A stretch of 64,000 nucleotides of DNA, taken from CAWBLP01 sp963789495 (GTDB taxonomy: Bacteria; Pseudomonadota; Alphaproteobacteria; Acetobacterales; Acetobacteraceae). Where the stretch lies: the NCBI GenBank assembly GCA_963789495.1, contig CAWBLP010000008.1, forward strand, positions 62,001 to 126,000, in the 5' to 3' direction. The translations under genes were made by a program, and so were the position numbers. Every line of letters starts with the position of its first letter. Position 1 is the stretch's first letter. The notes beneath the pieces are model-generated. The model was not told where the DNA came from, did not search any database, and worked only from the letters and a program-made list of their open reading frames with translations. This document shows positions 42,369-50,117 of the stretch, one piece after another.

Positions 42369-43819
42369 ATTCCACCACCATCCGGCTTCTGCACCGTCCG
42401 AGACCCACGCGGCGCCGCGGTCAGCGGATCGGTATCCGCATCACTGCCCCAGATCGCGGTTCGGCGCAGAAACCCGATGAACCCATGGCTTTCCACCGCG
42501 CACCACACCGCCTGGCGCTGACAGGGATGCAGCGCCCCGGTCACACCCCGGCGCAACCGCGCGATTGCCGCCGCATAGTCATGCGGCGTCTGGCGAACCA
42601 CGGCGTGCGGCGCGATCACGACAAACCGGCGCTCCCGGCTCAACAGCGCCCGATGCATCCAGCCGCGCGTTCCGTCCGGCAGCCGCAGCAGGCGCCAATC
42701 ATAGAACTCCCGCAGGATCAGCACCGGCAGGTTACGCCGGTGGTAGACCCACTCGATCGGATAGCGCGCGCCCGGGCCACGGCGCAGATTGGCGACCGAG
42801 GCCTTCAACGCGGCGAAGCGCGGCAACGGCAGATGGGTCTGCGTGCCGCGCTGAAGCGGCGGTGCGGCGTACGTAAGTGACGCCGCCGGCGGCAGCATCC
42901 CGGCGATGAGACAGGCAAAGCTGCAGACCAGCACACGAAGAATGCATGGCCGGATGGGATGGCGCGGATGCATCGCGGTCAACCCACGCTGCGCCCGGCG
43001 GATCGAAATCGCGACCAACTGGCGCTCGACCGCCTGGCGGATGCTGCGCGCCAGCACCGCCTGGTGGCGTTTGCTCCGCAGCAATGCCTCCTCGGCGTGA
43101 TTGGTCAGAAATCCTGTCTCAATCAGCACACTGGCAATGTCGGGGGCGCTGAGCACGACAAATCGCGCATACCGCGCCGGTACCGACACCAAGCGGGTGC
43201 GGCGGTCCAGGGCGGTCACCACACTCTCCTGCAAATGCGCGGAATGCAGCCAGGTCTCGCGCCGCATCAGGCTGGCCAGGATATGCGTGAGCGTGGGTGA
43301 CGCGTTCTGAAACGCCGGACCACCGAACCGGTCGGCGCTGTTCTCCCAACGCGCCAAGGCACGGGCTTTGGCATCCGATGCGCGATAGGCGAATCGATAC
43401 ACGCAGGCGCCCCGCACTTGGCTATGCGGCGATGAATTGGCGTGCAGCGAAATGAACAGCGTCGCCCCCTGCCGGCGGGCAAACTGCACCCGCTGGTGCA
43501 GCGGCACGAACACATCGGACTCCCGGGTCATCGCAACGCGGCAGTAACGGCTGGCATGCAGCTCGCGCCGCAGTTCCTTGCCAAGGGCCAGCATCACCGT
43601 CTTTTCCTCGGTGCCGCCGTGTCCGATGCAACCGGGGTCCTTGCCGCCGTGGCCGGGATCGATCACCACCAGCGGCAACGGGTGATGGGGCGCCCGCGTA
43701 TGATCTGTCGGACGGGCACGATGAGGCCGGTGCCGCGCACGGCCCGCGGCGGGCGCGGCGCAGGTGACGGACAGGGTGGCAAGCGCATGGCGCAGCAGGA
43801 CGCGGCGGCAGAGCGACAT
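42311..43819 (-). CDS. N-acetylmuramoyl-L-alanine amidase fused in frame to an SH3-domain protein with its own signal-like segment
   Basis: A 502-residue frame. Residues 1-28 are a Tat/Sec-like leader with twin Arg ('SLCRRVLLRHALATLS'). Residues 49-265 are a zinc amidase_3 domain: His57 in 'IDPGHGGKDPG', Glu72, His126 in 'SLHANSS' and Glu234 in 'LIETGFLTN'. Then comes a second strongly hydrophobic segment (about 290-320, 'ILRVLVCSFACLIAGMLPPAASLTYAAP') that looks like another signal peptide after an internal ATG at 42973. The rest (about 340-455) is a bacterial SH3/DUF1058 pair ('KASVANLRRGPGARYPIEWVY', 'WRLLRLPDGTRGWMHRALLS'). The last ~40 residues come from a repeat element. It may be one fused cell-wall hydrolase or two overlapping genes (amidase; SH3 protein 42311-42973) whose stop was lost. 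Confidence 0.85.
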   Translation of the reverse strand: MSLCRRVLLRHALATLSVTCAAPAAGRARHRPHRARPTDHTRAPHHPLPLVVIDPGHGGKDPGCIGHGGTEEKTVMLALGKELRRELHASRYCRVAMTRESDVFVPLHQRVQFARRQGATLFISLHANSSPHSQVRGACVYRFAYRASDAKARALARWENSADRFGGPAFQNASPTLTHILASLMRRETWLHSAHLQESVVTALDRRTRLVSVPARYARFVVLSAPDIASVLIETGFLTNHAEEALLRSKRHQAVLARSIRQAVERQLVAISIRRAQRGLTAMHPRHPIRPCILRVLVCSFACLIAGMLPPAASLTYAAPPLQRGTQTHLPLPRFAALKASVANLRRGPGARYPIEWVYHRRNLPVLILREFYDWRLLRLPDGTRGWMHRALLSRERRFVVIAPHAVVRQTPHDYAAAIARLRRGVTGALHPCQRQAVWCAVESHGFIGFLRRTAIWGSDADTDPLTAAPRGSRTVQKPDGGGMRQAAGVLPPNLPSRGAAP

Positions 43820-44130
43820 GCAGGCGCAGTTACCACGTCAGCGCCGGAAGATCGCGCAACCCGTTGATGAAATGTGAGTCATGTATCGGAGGTGGGTTGA
43901 ATGCATCACGGCCCAGCCGAGCCGGTACAACCCGTGGCAAGGTCGCAACCGGCCTATAGCGTGGCCAACGAGGACCACAACCCGCGCACGACCTTGGCGG
44001 AAGATCATCGGCCTTCGCGCGCTGTGGCGCCTGGTGTGGTCTATCTTCGCCGCGAAGGGAACCGGAATGGCGCACCCCAGTCCGCTTCATCCGGCCGGGC
44101 TGCAGCGCCAAAGCAATAAAAGTCGAGCCG
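43820..44130. other. 311-bp gap without a supported gene
   Basis: Sequence between the amidase start and the IS5 remnant. No frame on either strand has family resemblance. It may include the amidase promoter on its left and further decayed insertion-sequence DNA on its right. Confidence 0.4.
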
Positions 44131-44478
44131 GTGGGTTACCATCTGACCGCCGAGCAGACGCACGACCTGATCGGAGCTGATCACCTATTGCCAGAGATGC
44201 AGGCGGACAGGCTGATCGCCGATGAACGCCTGTAATAAGGGTGGCGCGTGACTGAGGCGCGCAAGGCGTCGAGGAACGCCAGGTGATCCCACTCCAAGCT
44301 CGGCCGCATGACAGCTCGCAGCTGCCACCGTCATAGGCAAGCGCGTACCGGGTCGCGAACTTTGTCGCCGGAAATCAAGCATTTGGCGCCATTGTCATCT
44401 GCCAGGACGGGACCGCCCGCAACCTCCGGACCGCCATCCAGCCGATGGCCAGCGCCGTAGGGCGCATTGGCGACAGGT
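44131..44478 (+). pseudogene. Decayed C-terminal part of an IS5-family transposase
   Basis: In plus-strand frames with several stops and shifts the text reads 'GYHLTAEQTHDLIGADHLLP', 'EMQADRLIADE', then 'IKH(F)GAIV' and 'ARNLRTAIQPMASAV'. That is the order of the IS5 C-terminal DDE region (substrate loop 'L-T-x-G-Q-x-H-D', 'A-D-x-L-I-A-D', and the helical end 'T-A-R-N-F-x-x-A-I-x-L-x-A-A'). The YREK-type block between them is missing or scrambled. The remnant is cut on its right by the IS630 element at 44481. Confidence 0.65.
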
Positions 44479-44493
44479 CCTAGTACCCCGAGT

Positions 44494-45117
44494 TCATTGA
44501 AATTGCGGGTAGAGCCGCTTGAGCTTGACGCGGGCGTCCGCGTTGGTGAACTGCCAATCGGCCTTGGCGTGCCTTTTGTTGCGGTTCTGCTGCCATGCGG
44601 CGATCTCTTGGGTCAGCGTCGGTTTGTCGGGGATTCGCCGGTCCAGGCATTGTCTTGACAGCACGCTGATTTCGCACTCGGCCATATCCAGCCAGCTTCC
44701 GTGCTTGGGTGTGTAATGCCACTCGAACCGTTCCACGAGCCGGCGGGCTTCCGCGGGCGGAAAGGCCTCGTACAGCGACGCGGGTTTGTGCGTGCTGAGA
44801 TTGTCTTGGATCAGAACGATCTTCTCGGCGCCAGGGAAGTGGATGTCGGACACCTCCTTGAGGACCTGGGCGTAATCGGCGGCGGCGTGGCGGTCTGTGA
44901 CCTTGACGTGCCGCCATCCCTCCAGCGGCGCGAACAGCATGAACAGGTTTGCCGTGCCGTTACGCTCATACTCGTAGTCGACGCGCGAGGGATGCCCTGG
45001 CTTCGCCTGGATCGGCACGCGCGTCTCTGCGATCAGTTGCTTTGACGTCTCGTCCAGGCAAACCACCGGGCGCGCTGGGTCGTGCGGGCGCTGATAGACT
45101 TCGAGTACGTCCTCCAT
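44494..45117 (-). CDS. IS630 transposase, catalytic part (ORF B)
   Basis: A frame of 207 residues carrying the DDE domain: first Asp in 'PVVCLDETSKQLIAET', second Asp in 'EKIVLIQDNLSTHKPASLYE', and Glu in 'GSWLDMAECEISVL'. 'EWHYTPKHGSWL' is the usual IS630 motif. The true protein is made by -1 frameshifting from ORF A; the codons between the frameshift site (about 45190) and the ATG at 45117 ('ALKPHLQEQWVIPPDASAAF') also belong to the fused product. It is complete to the stop, 13 bases from the element end. Confidence 0.88.
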   Translation of the reverse strand: MEDVLEVYQRPHDPARPVVCLDETSKQLIAETRVPIQAKPGHPSRVDYEYERNGTANLFMLFAPLEGWRHVKVTDRHAAADYAQVLKEVSDIHFPGAEKIVLIQDNLSTHKPASLYEAFPPAEARRLVERFEWHYTPKHGSWLDMAECEISVLSRQCLDRRIPDKPTLTQEIAAWQQNRNKRHAKADWQFTNADARVKLKRLYPQFQ

Positions 45118-45122
45118 GGCGG

Positions 45123-45644
45123 CTACGAAGGCCGCGCTGGCGTCCGGCGGAATGACCCATTGTTCTTGCAGGTGGGGCTTGAGAGCGTTTTTTTTAGCGT
45201 CCGCCCGATCGTGTTGTCGCTGGCACGCTCGACGATCTTCAGTTCGACGACCTGTTCTTCCAGCAGTTCAAGGGTCCAGCGCGACCGCCCCCTTGGCGGC
45301 TCGCCGCACGCCAGGGCGATCAGCTTGGCCTCGGCGGCCCCGTCGAAGATGCGTGGCCGGGCCGAGGCGGGCGAATATTTGTGTGTCAGGGCCGCGTCCA
45401 GGCCTTCCTCCACAAGCCGCTGGCGGGTCCGAAGGATCGTGTCGGTGCTGGTGTCCAACGCCTCGGCAATCCGGTTGTCGGGCCATCCCTCGCCCGCCTC
45501 GGAGACGTCGGCCTTCAGCAGGATACGCGCCTTGAGAAGCTTGCGTGCCGGATGCTTGCCTGTTGCGATGAGCGCGTTCAGCCGATCGCGCTCATCATCG
45601 CTCAGTCTGACGATGTGCTTCCTGGCAGTCTGTTTCCTTGTCAC
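45123..45644 (-). CDS. IS630 transposase, N-terminal part (ORF A) with A8 slippery site
   Basis: The 173-residue frame has two helix-turn-helix units: 'LSDDERDRLNALIATGKHPARK' with 'KARILLKADVSEAG', then 'DNRIAEALDTSTDTILRTRQRLVEEGLDAAL', the DNA-binding region typical of IS630. Near its end the message contains eight A residues (T8 at 45188-45195 on the plus strand). Slipping back by one there joins 'NTIGRTLKK' to 'NALKPHLQEQWVIPP' and on into ORF B. Without slippage it ends 70 bases later. Programmed frameshifting is common in this family; here it is inferred. Confidence 0.85.
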   Translation of the reverse strand: MTRKQTARKHIVRLSDDERDRLNALIATGKHPARKLLKARILLKADVSEAGEGWPDNRIAEALDTSTDTILRTRQRLVEEGLDAALTHKYSPASARPRIFDGAAEAKLIALACGEPPRGRSRWTLELLEEQVVELKIVERASDNTIGRTLKKTLSSPTCKNNGSFRRTPARPS

Positions 45645-45711
45645 GAATCGGCTCCGTCATTGCCAGGGCATCGATTCGAAGTTTAACCGCTGAGTCAATG
45701 ACGTAGGGTAC

Positions 45712-46928
45712 TAGTGTCCTGAACCATAAGACCACCGCATCATGTCGTTGAAGTGTTGTAGGTGCAAAATCGTTCTATGGCGTCGAGGATGTCGTCGGCG
45801 GATTTGACCCACCGGAATGGCTTTGGGTTGGCATTGTGGTGATCGAGAAAGGCGTTGATCGCAGCTTCCAGCTCATCGACGCTGCGATGCACGCCGCGCC
45901 TGATCTTCCGGTCGGTCAGCAGTGCGAAAAAGCGCTCGACCTGGTTCAGCCAGGAGCTGCTTGTCGGGGTCAGGTGGACATGCCAGCGCGGGCGCTTTGC
46001 CAGCCAGTCGCGGATCAGCGCGGTCTTGTGCGTCGCGTAGTTGTCCCAGACCAGATGCACATCCAGCCCGGTCGGTACCGCAGCCTCGATCTCGTCCAGG
46101 AATTGACGGAACTCGGTCGCGCGGTGGCGCGGATAGCATTTGCCGATGATTGCTCCGGTAGCGACGTCAAGTGCCGCGAACAGCGAGGTCGTACCGTGCC
46201 GGACGTAATCGTGACTGCGCCGCTCAGGCTGACCAGGTCGCATCGGAAACACGGTCTGGCTGCGGTCCAGCGCCTGGATCTGCGACTTTTCGTCAACGCA
46301 GAGCACCACGGCATGCTCGGGAGGGGAAACATACAACCCCACCACATCGCGCACCTTGGCCACGAAGTCGGGATCAGTGGAGAGCTTGAATGTCTCCTGC
46401 CGATGCGGCTTCAGCCCGAAGGCGCGCCAAATCCGCTGCACCGTGCTGACCGACAAGCCGGTGTCTCGCGCCATGCCACGCGAACTCCAGTGGGTCGCCG
46501 CCTCGGGCTTACTCTCCAGCGTGCGGGTGATCACCGCTTCGATCCGTTTATCCTCGATCGTGCGCGGCGCTCCGGGCCGCGGCTCGTCGCGCAAACCCTC
46601 GACCCGCTGCGCCAGAAACCGGCGGCGCCATTTGCCGACGGTTTGTGGATGCGCCCCAAGCTGCTGACCAACCGCCTGGTTTTCCAGACCCTCGGCGCAG
46701 GCCAGAACGATGCGGGCACGAGCCGCAAGAGCCTGCGAGGTCTTGGGCCGGGCGGCCAGCGCCATCAGCTCAGATCTCTCCGCATCCGTTACATTCAGCG
46801 CTTCCAGCCTGCGTCCCGCCATGCCTGCTCTCCGTCTCCAAGACGACAGAGCCTCGCAAGTCACGCCGAATCGACCGCAGTGCAGTTTTCGAATCGCTGA
46901 TGCGACGGATTTAGGACTCAGGACACTA
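45712..46928 (-). mobile_element. IS630-family insertion sequence 2, abutting IS 1
   Basis: A 1.22-kb element with terminal repeats TAGTGTCCTGA at both ends (left TAGTGTCCTGAACC; right, reverse complement, TAGTGTCCTGAGTCC). Its left TA at 45712-45713 is also the right TA of IS 1, so one of the two inserted exactly into the TA duplicated by the other. Its right TA at 46927-46928 creates the stop codon of the gene it interrupted. One transposase frame, complete. Confidence 0.9.
45740..46822 (-). CDS. IS630-family transposase (single frame)
   Basis: A 360-residue transposase starting 'AGRRLEALNVTDAERSELMAL'. Two N-terminal HTH units ('KTSQALAARARIVLACAEG', 'NQAVGQQLGAHPQTVGKWRRRF') are followed by a winged part ('WSSRGMARDTGLSVSTVQRIW'). 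The DDE residues are in 'VVLCVDEKSQIQALDR' (D), 'VHLVWDNYATHKTALIRDWL' (D) and 'SSSWLNQVERFFALLTDR' (E). It is of a different subgroup from IS 1 and needs no frameshift. The start at 46822 gives the conserved N-terminus; an ATG-like start 14 codons earlier exists. Confidence 0.92.
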   Translation of the reverse strand: MAGRRLEALNVTDAERSELMALAARPKTSQALAARARIVLACAEGLENQAVGQQLGAHPQTVGKWRRRFLAQRVEGLRDEPRPGAPRTIEDKRIEAVITRTLESKPEAATHWSSRGMARDTGLSVSTVQRIWRAFGLKPHRQETFKLSTDPDFVAKVRDVVGLYVSPPEHAVVLCVDEKSQIQALDRSQTVFPMRPGQPERRSHDYVRHGTTSLFAALDVATGAIIGKCYPRHRATEFRQFLDEIEAAVPTGLDVHLVWDNYATHKTALIRDWLAKRPRWHVHLTPTSSSWLNQVERFFALLTDRKIRRGVHRSVDELEAAINAFLDHHNANPKPFRWVKSADDILDAIERFCTYNTSTT

Positions 46929-47258
46929 GTTCATGTCACGGGCCAGCGATTCCGCCAGACGCTTATGGAGGTTAACTGCTTCGTCCCCATCGAAGGTTAC
47001 CTCCATCACCGCAAGAAGCATGGCTGCCTTGGCGCGGCGGCCGCTTTCGGTACGCGCGGTCATTGACGCGGCCCGAAGGCACGCGTCCTCCCACCGTTTA
47101 TGCAGGGCAAACAGCTCGCACGACTCGTCCTCCGCGCTGTCCATGGCACGCTCCAGCTCGGCATCGGCGGCGTGAAAATCCACGCATGCCTGCATCAGGT
47201 CGGCATCCTCATGTGGATACCGACCGGACTGCTCGACAGCGTGATGCGGAATAATCAT
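46926..47258 (-). CDS. Conserved hypothetical protein, 3' end replaced by IS630 insertion
   Basis: A 110-residue protein with 'HAVEQSGRYPHEDADLMQACVDFHAADAELERAMD' type start and 'RTESGRRAKAAMLLAVMEVTF' in the middle. Similar small helical proteins with Q-S-G-R-Y-P-H-E-D-A-D-L-M are common in Acetobacteraceae genomes, with no known function. The last codons (LARDMN) run to a TAG formed by the IS630 end, so the natural C-terminus is lost or shortened. The start is taken at ATG 47258 since the more upstream TTG frame (47306) adds a Lys/Gln-rich leader. The start codon lies inside an inverted repeat (47254-47278). Confidence 0.7.
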   Translation of the reverse strand: MIIPHHAVEQSGRYPHEDADLMQACVDFHAADAELERAMDSAEDESCELFALHKRWEDACLRAASMTARTESGRRAKAAMLLAVMEVTFDGDEAVNLHKRLAESLARDMN

Positions 47259-47278
47259 TTGCTGTTTTTGCAAATGAT
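47254..47278. promoter_or_regulatory. 9-bp inverted repeat overlapping the start codon of the IS-interrupted gene
   Basis: ATCATTTGC-tgttttt-GCAAATGAT is a perfect inverted repeat in an AT-rich patch unlike the surroundings. It spans the ATG of the 46926-47258 gene and its leader. It could be an operator or a translation-blocking hairpin; followed on the plus strand by TTTACCTTTTTTT it could also act as a terminator in that direction. Confidence 0.45.
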
Positions 47279-47423
47279 CATTTACCTTTTTTTGTAGCGG
47301 CCCCAATCACGGTTACCCTTCACGCTTAACTAACACATGTATACCGAACCAAGATCCTGCTCGGCTATTATCCCTTTAATGATTGTCGGGCAACCAGGGT
47401 ATTGATCAAATGCCGCTGTCGAC

Positions 47424-48020
47424 TCAGATGCCGCTATCAACTCCCGCAACGTGGAGGAAGCTGACGAGTTCCGCATTCGTCCGCAGTTCGAGCCTGTCCA
47501 TCACCCGATACTTGTGAAATGCAACGGTCCGGGCAGTGATACGCAGTTCTCGTGCCGCCTCTTTCATGCTCATCCCGCGTTCCAGCAGCTTGAGAACCTC
47601 TCTCTCGCGCTTGGTGAGTTGGGAATAGTCGGCGGTCTTCTCGATGTTCATAGGACGGTCCGACGGGAGGCACGGACGCATTCCCGCTAGTCGTGCCGCG
47701 GCCAAAAACTCCGGACCGCCGCGCGATTTATCGAAATGGATCGTCCCTTCGATAGAAACAGGTCCCGACGCCAGGCAAAGTACCCGCAAGTCCGGGCGCC
47801 TTTCCATGACCACCCGCGCAGCAGAGACAGCCTTTTCTCCACCGTCGAGGTCGATAACGACAAATTCAGACCTATAAAGCGCTGCTTCCGCGAGGATACA
47901 TCCCGGCTCTCCAGAGCAGGATCGGACATCAAAGTGCATCTTTAGCAGGCATCGCAGAGCGTCGCCAAATACGCCCGGGATTCCCGACAGAAGGCATCGG
48001 GGTAGCTCCCTCCTCATCAT
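47424..48020 (-). CDS. LuxR-family (NarL-like) response-regulator-type transcription factor
   Basis: A 198-residue protein. The C-terminal 65 residues are a LuxR/GerE helix-turn-helix: 'LTKREREVLKLLERGMSMKEAARELRITARTVAFHKYRVMDRL', complete with T-x-R-E-x-E-V-L and the recognition helix. The N-terminal receiver-like part is degenerate: 'FVVIDLDGGEKAVSAARVVMERRPDLRVLCLAS' suggests the phospho-Asp region, but the usual DD pocket and the K/T switch residues are not clear. It may be phosphorylation-independent. ATG 48020 (tandem ATGATG) follows GGAGGAAGGGCGGAGACG; a GTG at 48074 would add 18 residues. A 22-bp palindrome lies about 150 bases upstream. Confidence 0.82.
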   Translation of the reverse strand: MMRRELPRCLLSGIPGVFGDALRCLLKMHFDVRSCSGEPGCILAEAALYRSEFVVIDLDGGEKAVSAARVVMERRPDLRVLCLASGPVSIEGTIHFDKSRGGPEFLAAARLAGMRPCLPSDRPMNIEKTADYSQLTKREREVLKLLERGMSMKEAARELRITARTVAFHKYRVMDRLELRTNAELVSFLHVAGVDSGI

Positions 48021-48074
48021 CGTCTCCGCCCTTCCTCCAGTTCGTCCCAGCCGCACCATTCCCGTTTTTTTCAC

Positions 48075-48611
48075 GTTGCGGAATCATAAACCGACACGGA
48101 GCGACAAATTGGACGATCACGTTTCCGACTGTGACTGTAAGAACTGACAAGAGCCCGACCTGATCACCGGTCACTGTCAGAGTTGACAGTGACTTGCCGG
48201 CCACCCAATACGACTGCTCTTATCAAGATAGCCTGACTTAAGATCCTTACTTTAGCGGCGTCTTATGGTGATCGGAGGCAGCATCTCCGTCGGAGGAAGC
48301 CTATTTCCGTTCCTATAAAGCTCTTTTTGGGATAAATTCGCGTTGCGATTTCCGTTGTGCTTCCGAGGTGATGTCGCTCGTCGAACGACGGGGGGATCTG
48401 GCGAGGCCATCCTCGCTTCCCTGATTATGCCGCAGTTTGCGGCTGTCCTTCAGTCCCGCGCACCTACAACCAGAGATAGATGCTGCCGGCCGACCAAAAA
48501 GTTCGAATGTTCTTTGCAACCATTGCGGGTAGAAACCAGGGTAGCGATCGTTAATCTGGCGACACGTGAGCGTGGCTTTGTTAAGGTGGGGTGCGATAGA
48601 GTTCTGACGCC
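48075..48611. other. 537-bp regulatory-type intergenic region between divergent luxR-type and chaB genes
   Basis: No protein-coding frame with recognisable features on either strand. The region has lower GC than its surroundings and several palindromic patches, the clearest being at 48171-48192; others include 'tgacttaagatc' near 48234. It contains the promoters for the two divergent genes; a small RNA cannot be excluded. Confidence 0.5.
48171..48192. promoter_or_regulatory. 22-bp palindrome, putative operator
   Basis: TCACTGTCA-gagt-TGACAGTGA is a perfect 9+9 inverted repeat. A weaker relative (ACTGTaagaacTGACA) stands about 30 bases closer to the luxR-type gene, near 48134-48149. Paired sites upstream of a LuxR-type regulator suggest self-regulation, but no site of this exact sequence is known to me. 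Confidence 0.55.
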
Positions 48612-48815
48612 ATGCCCTACGCCTGCAACGACGAACTACCGCCGGCGGTGCGCGACCATCTGCCGCCGCATGCCCAGGACATTTTCCGGGAGGCGTTCAA
48701 TCATGCCTGGCAGCAGCATGGCGGCGCGGAGGCCACGGCGTTCCGCATCGCGTGGGCGGCGGTGAAACGCAGCTATCACAAACGCGGCAACGACTGGGTG
48801 CCGATCCGGCGCTGA
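48612..48815 (+). CDS. ChaB family protein
   Basis: A 67-residue protein of the ChaB family (small proteins first linked to cation transport regulation in E. coli and to stress). It shows 'LPPAVRDHLPPHAQDIFREAFNHAW' (the N-terminal helix pair), then 'AFRIAWAAVKRSYHKRGNDWV', ending in the usual W-V. Length matches the family. It is monocistronic, after a long divergent intergenic region. Confidence 0.92.
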   Translation: MPYACNDELPPAVRDHLPPHAQDIFREAFNHAWQQHGGAEATAFRIAWAAVKRSYHKRGNDWVPIRR

Positions 48816-49011
48816 GGCTCTGCTCGGCTCTGCGCTACTGGGTGGACTGCGGCTGCCGACGGCCAGGACATTCCCACCATCTGCGCAGCATGCATGAAGC
48901 AGGCTGCCGACCGCCGGTGTTTCGCGCCGACCGGTCCAGCGTAGTCCGCACCCTGCCGGCGCACCCCAGGGACCTGGTTGGGGTAACGGCGTGCGCCGTG
49001 CAGGTTGGCCG

Positions 49012-49968
49012 CTATCCCACCCGGCGGAACTTGTGCAGCGAGCGCAGATTGTCGGGCCGTGGCTGGTCGATGAAGGTCTGCGGCCAATTGGTCCAGGACA
49101 CCTCGCCAACATACAGGTCGCCGCGGCTGTCCACGGTCAGACCATGCGGTGCCATGAATTCGGTCGGGCCGAGCCCGGGGCCCATGCCACCGATGCGGGC
49201 GATGCGCTTGCCGGTGTTGTCCACGATGCTGACGCGCGGACCCAAATTCGGCACATTGCGATTGACCGGCTGTACCGGGCCGAGCTCGCCGATGTAGCAG
49301 ACCGGGCATTTGCCGGCCGGCATGAACAGGCCGCAGGGACGGTGCAGGTTGTTCCACTGCGTTTCATAGCGGCCGTTGCCGTCGAACACCTGCACGCGAT
49401 GGTTCTCGCGATCGGCGACATACACCCAGCCATCGGCATCGCAGGTGATGTTGTGCACGATGTTGAACTCGCCCGGATCGCTGCCGGGCGCGCCCCATGA
49501 CATGATCAACTTTCCATCCGGCGTGTATTTATGCACACGCGCATTGCCGTAGCCGTCCGACACATACAGCTCGCCCTTCGGCGACAGCGCGGTGTGGGTG
49601 CAGCGGTGGAATGGCTCGCCACTCATATAAGGAGCGGGCTTGCCGGGGATGCCGAGGGTCATCAGCACCTTGCCGTCCAGCGTGCACTGGCGGACCGTGT
49701 GGTCGCCGTCATCGGTCAGCCACAGCGTGTCGTCGGGGCCGACATGCACGCCGTGGGCGCGGGTAAACAGGCCTTCGCCCCAGGAGCGCAGGAAGGTTCC
49801 CTCACGATCGAACACGATCAGCGGGTGCTCGCCGCGATTGAACACGTAGACATTGTCGTTCTTGTCGACGCCAACCGAGCCGATTTCCTTGAACGACCAG
49901 CCGGGCGGCAGCTTCGCCCAGTTCTCGACCGGCTCGTAGGTGTATTCGCCGTTTCCCACCGTCACCAT
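49012..49968 (-). CDS. NHL-repeat beta-propeller protein (peptidyl-hydroxyglycine lyase-like)
   Basis: A 318-residue six-bladed propeller. NHL-type repeats appear as 'IGSVGVDKNDNVYVFNRGEHPLIVFDREGTFL', 'AHGVHVGPDDTLWLTDDGDHTV', 'HTALSPKGELYVSDGYGNARVHKYTPDGKL', 'HNITCDADGWVYVADRENHRVQVFD' and 'PHGLTVDSRGDLYVGEV'. The H-G-V-H and H-x-I-T metal/substrate histidines resemble those of peptidyl-alpha-hydroxyglycine alpha-amidating lyase and SMP-30-like enzymes, but activity is not assured. No signal peptide is present. Start ATG 49968 has GGGAGAAACGCC upstream. Confidence 0.87.
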   Translation of the reverse strand: MVTVGNGEYTYEPVENWAKLPPGWSFKEIGSVGVDKNDNVYVFNRGEHPLIVFDREGTFLRSWGEGLFTRAHGVHVGPDDTLWLTDDGDHTVRQCTLDGKVLMTLGIPGKPAPYMSGEPFHRCTHTALSPKGELYVSDGYGNARVHKYTPDGKLIMSWGAPGSDPGEFNIVHNITCDADGWVYVADRENHRVQVFDGNGRYETQWNNLHRPCGLFMPAGKCPVCYIGELGPVQPVNRNVPNLGPRVSIVDNTGKRIARIGGMGPGLGPTEFMAPHGLTVDSRGDLYVGEVSWTNWPQTFIDQPRPDNLRSLHKFRRVG

Positions 49969-50117
49969 GGCGTTTCTCCCATGCTCTGCGCCTGAGCTTG
50001 TCACGAACCCGGTGCGGCGCCAATGCAGCCCACCAGGTCGTGTCAGTCAGTGCAGGCGGTGTCCGCGCATTGCGCGGTCCGTCGTGATGGCGTCGGGCCC
50101 GGCGATGGGACCTGCGT

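Larger units (their letters stand above)
44481..45713 (-). mobile_element. IS630-family insertion sequence 1
   Basis: A 1.23-kb element. Its left end TAGTACCCCGAGTTCATTGA and the reverse complement of its right end (TAGTACCCTACGTCATTGAC) are imperfect terminal repeats, each starting with the TA that IS630/Tc1 elements duplicate. It holds two overlapping-type reading frames (45123-45644 and 44494-45117) joined by a frameshift site. It inserted into or beside an older IS5 remnant, and its right TA is shared with the next IS630. Confidence 0.88.
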
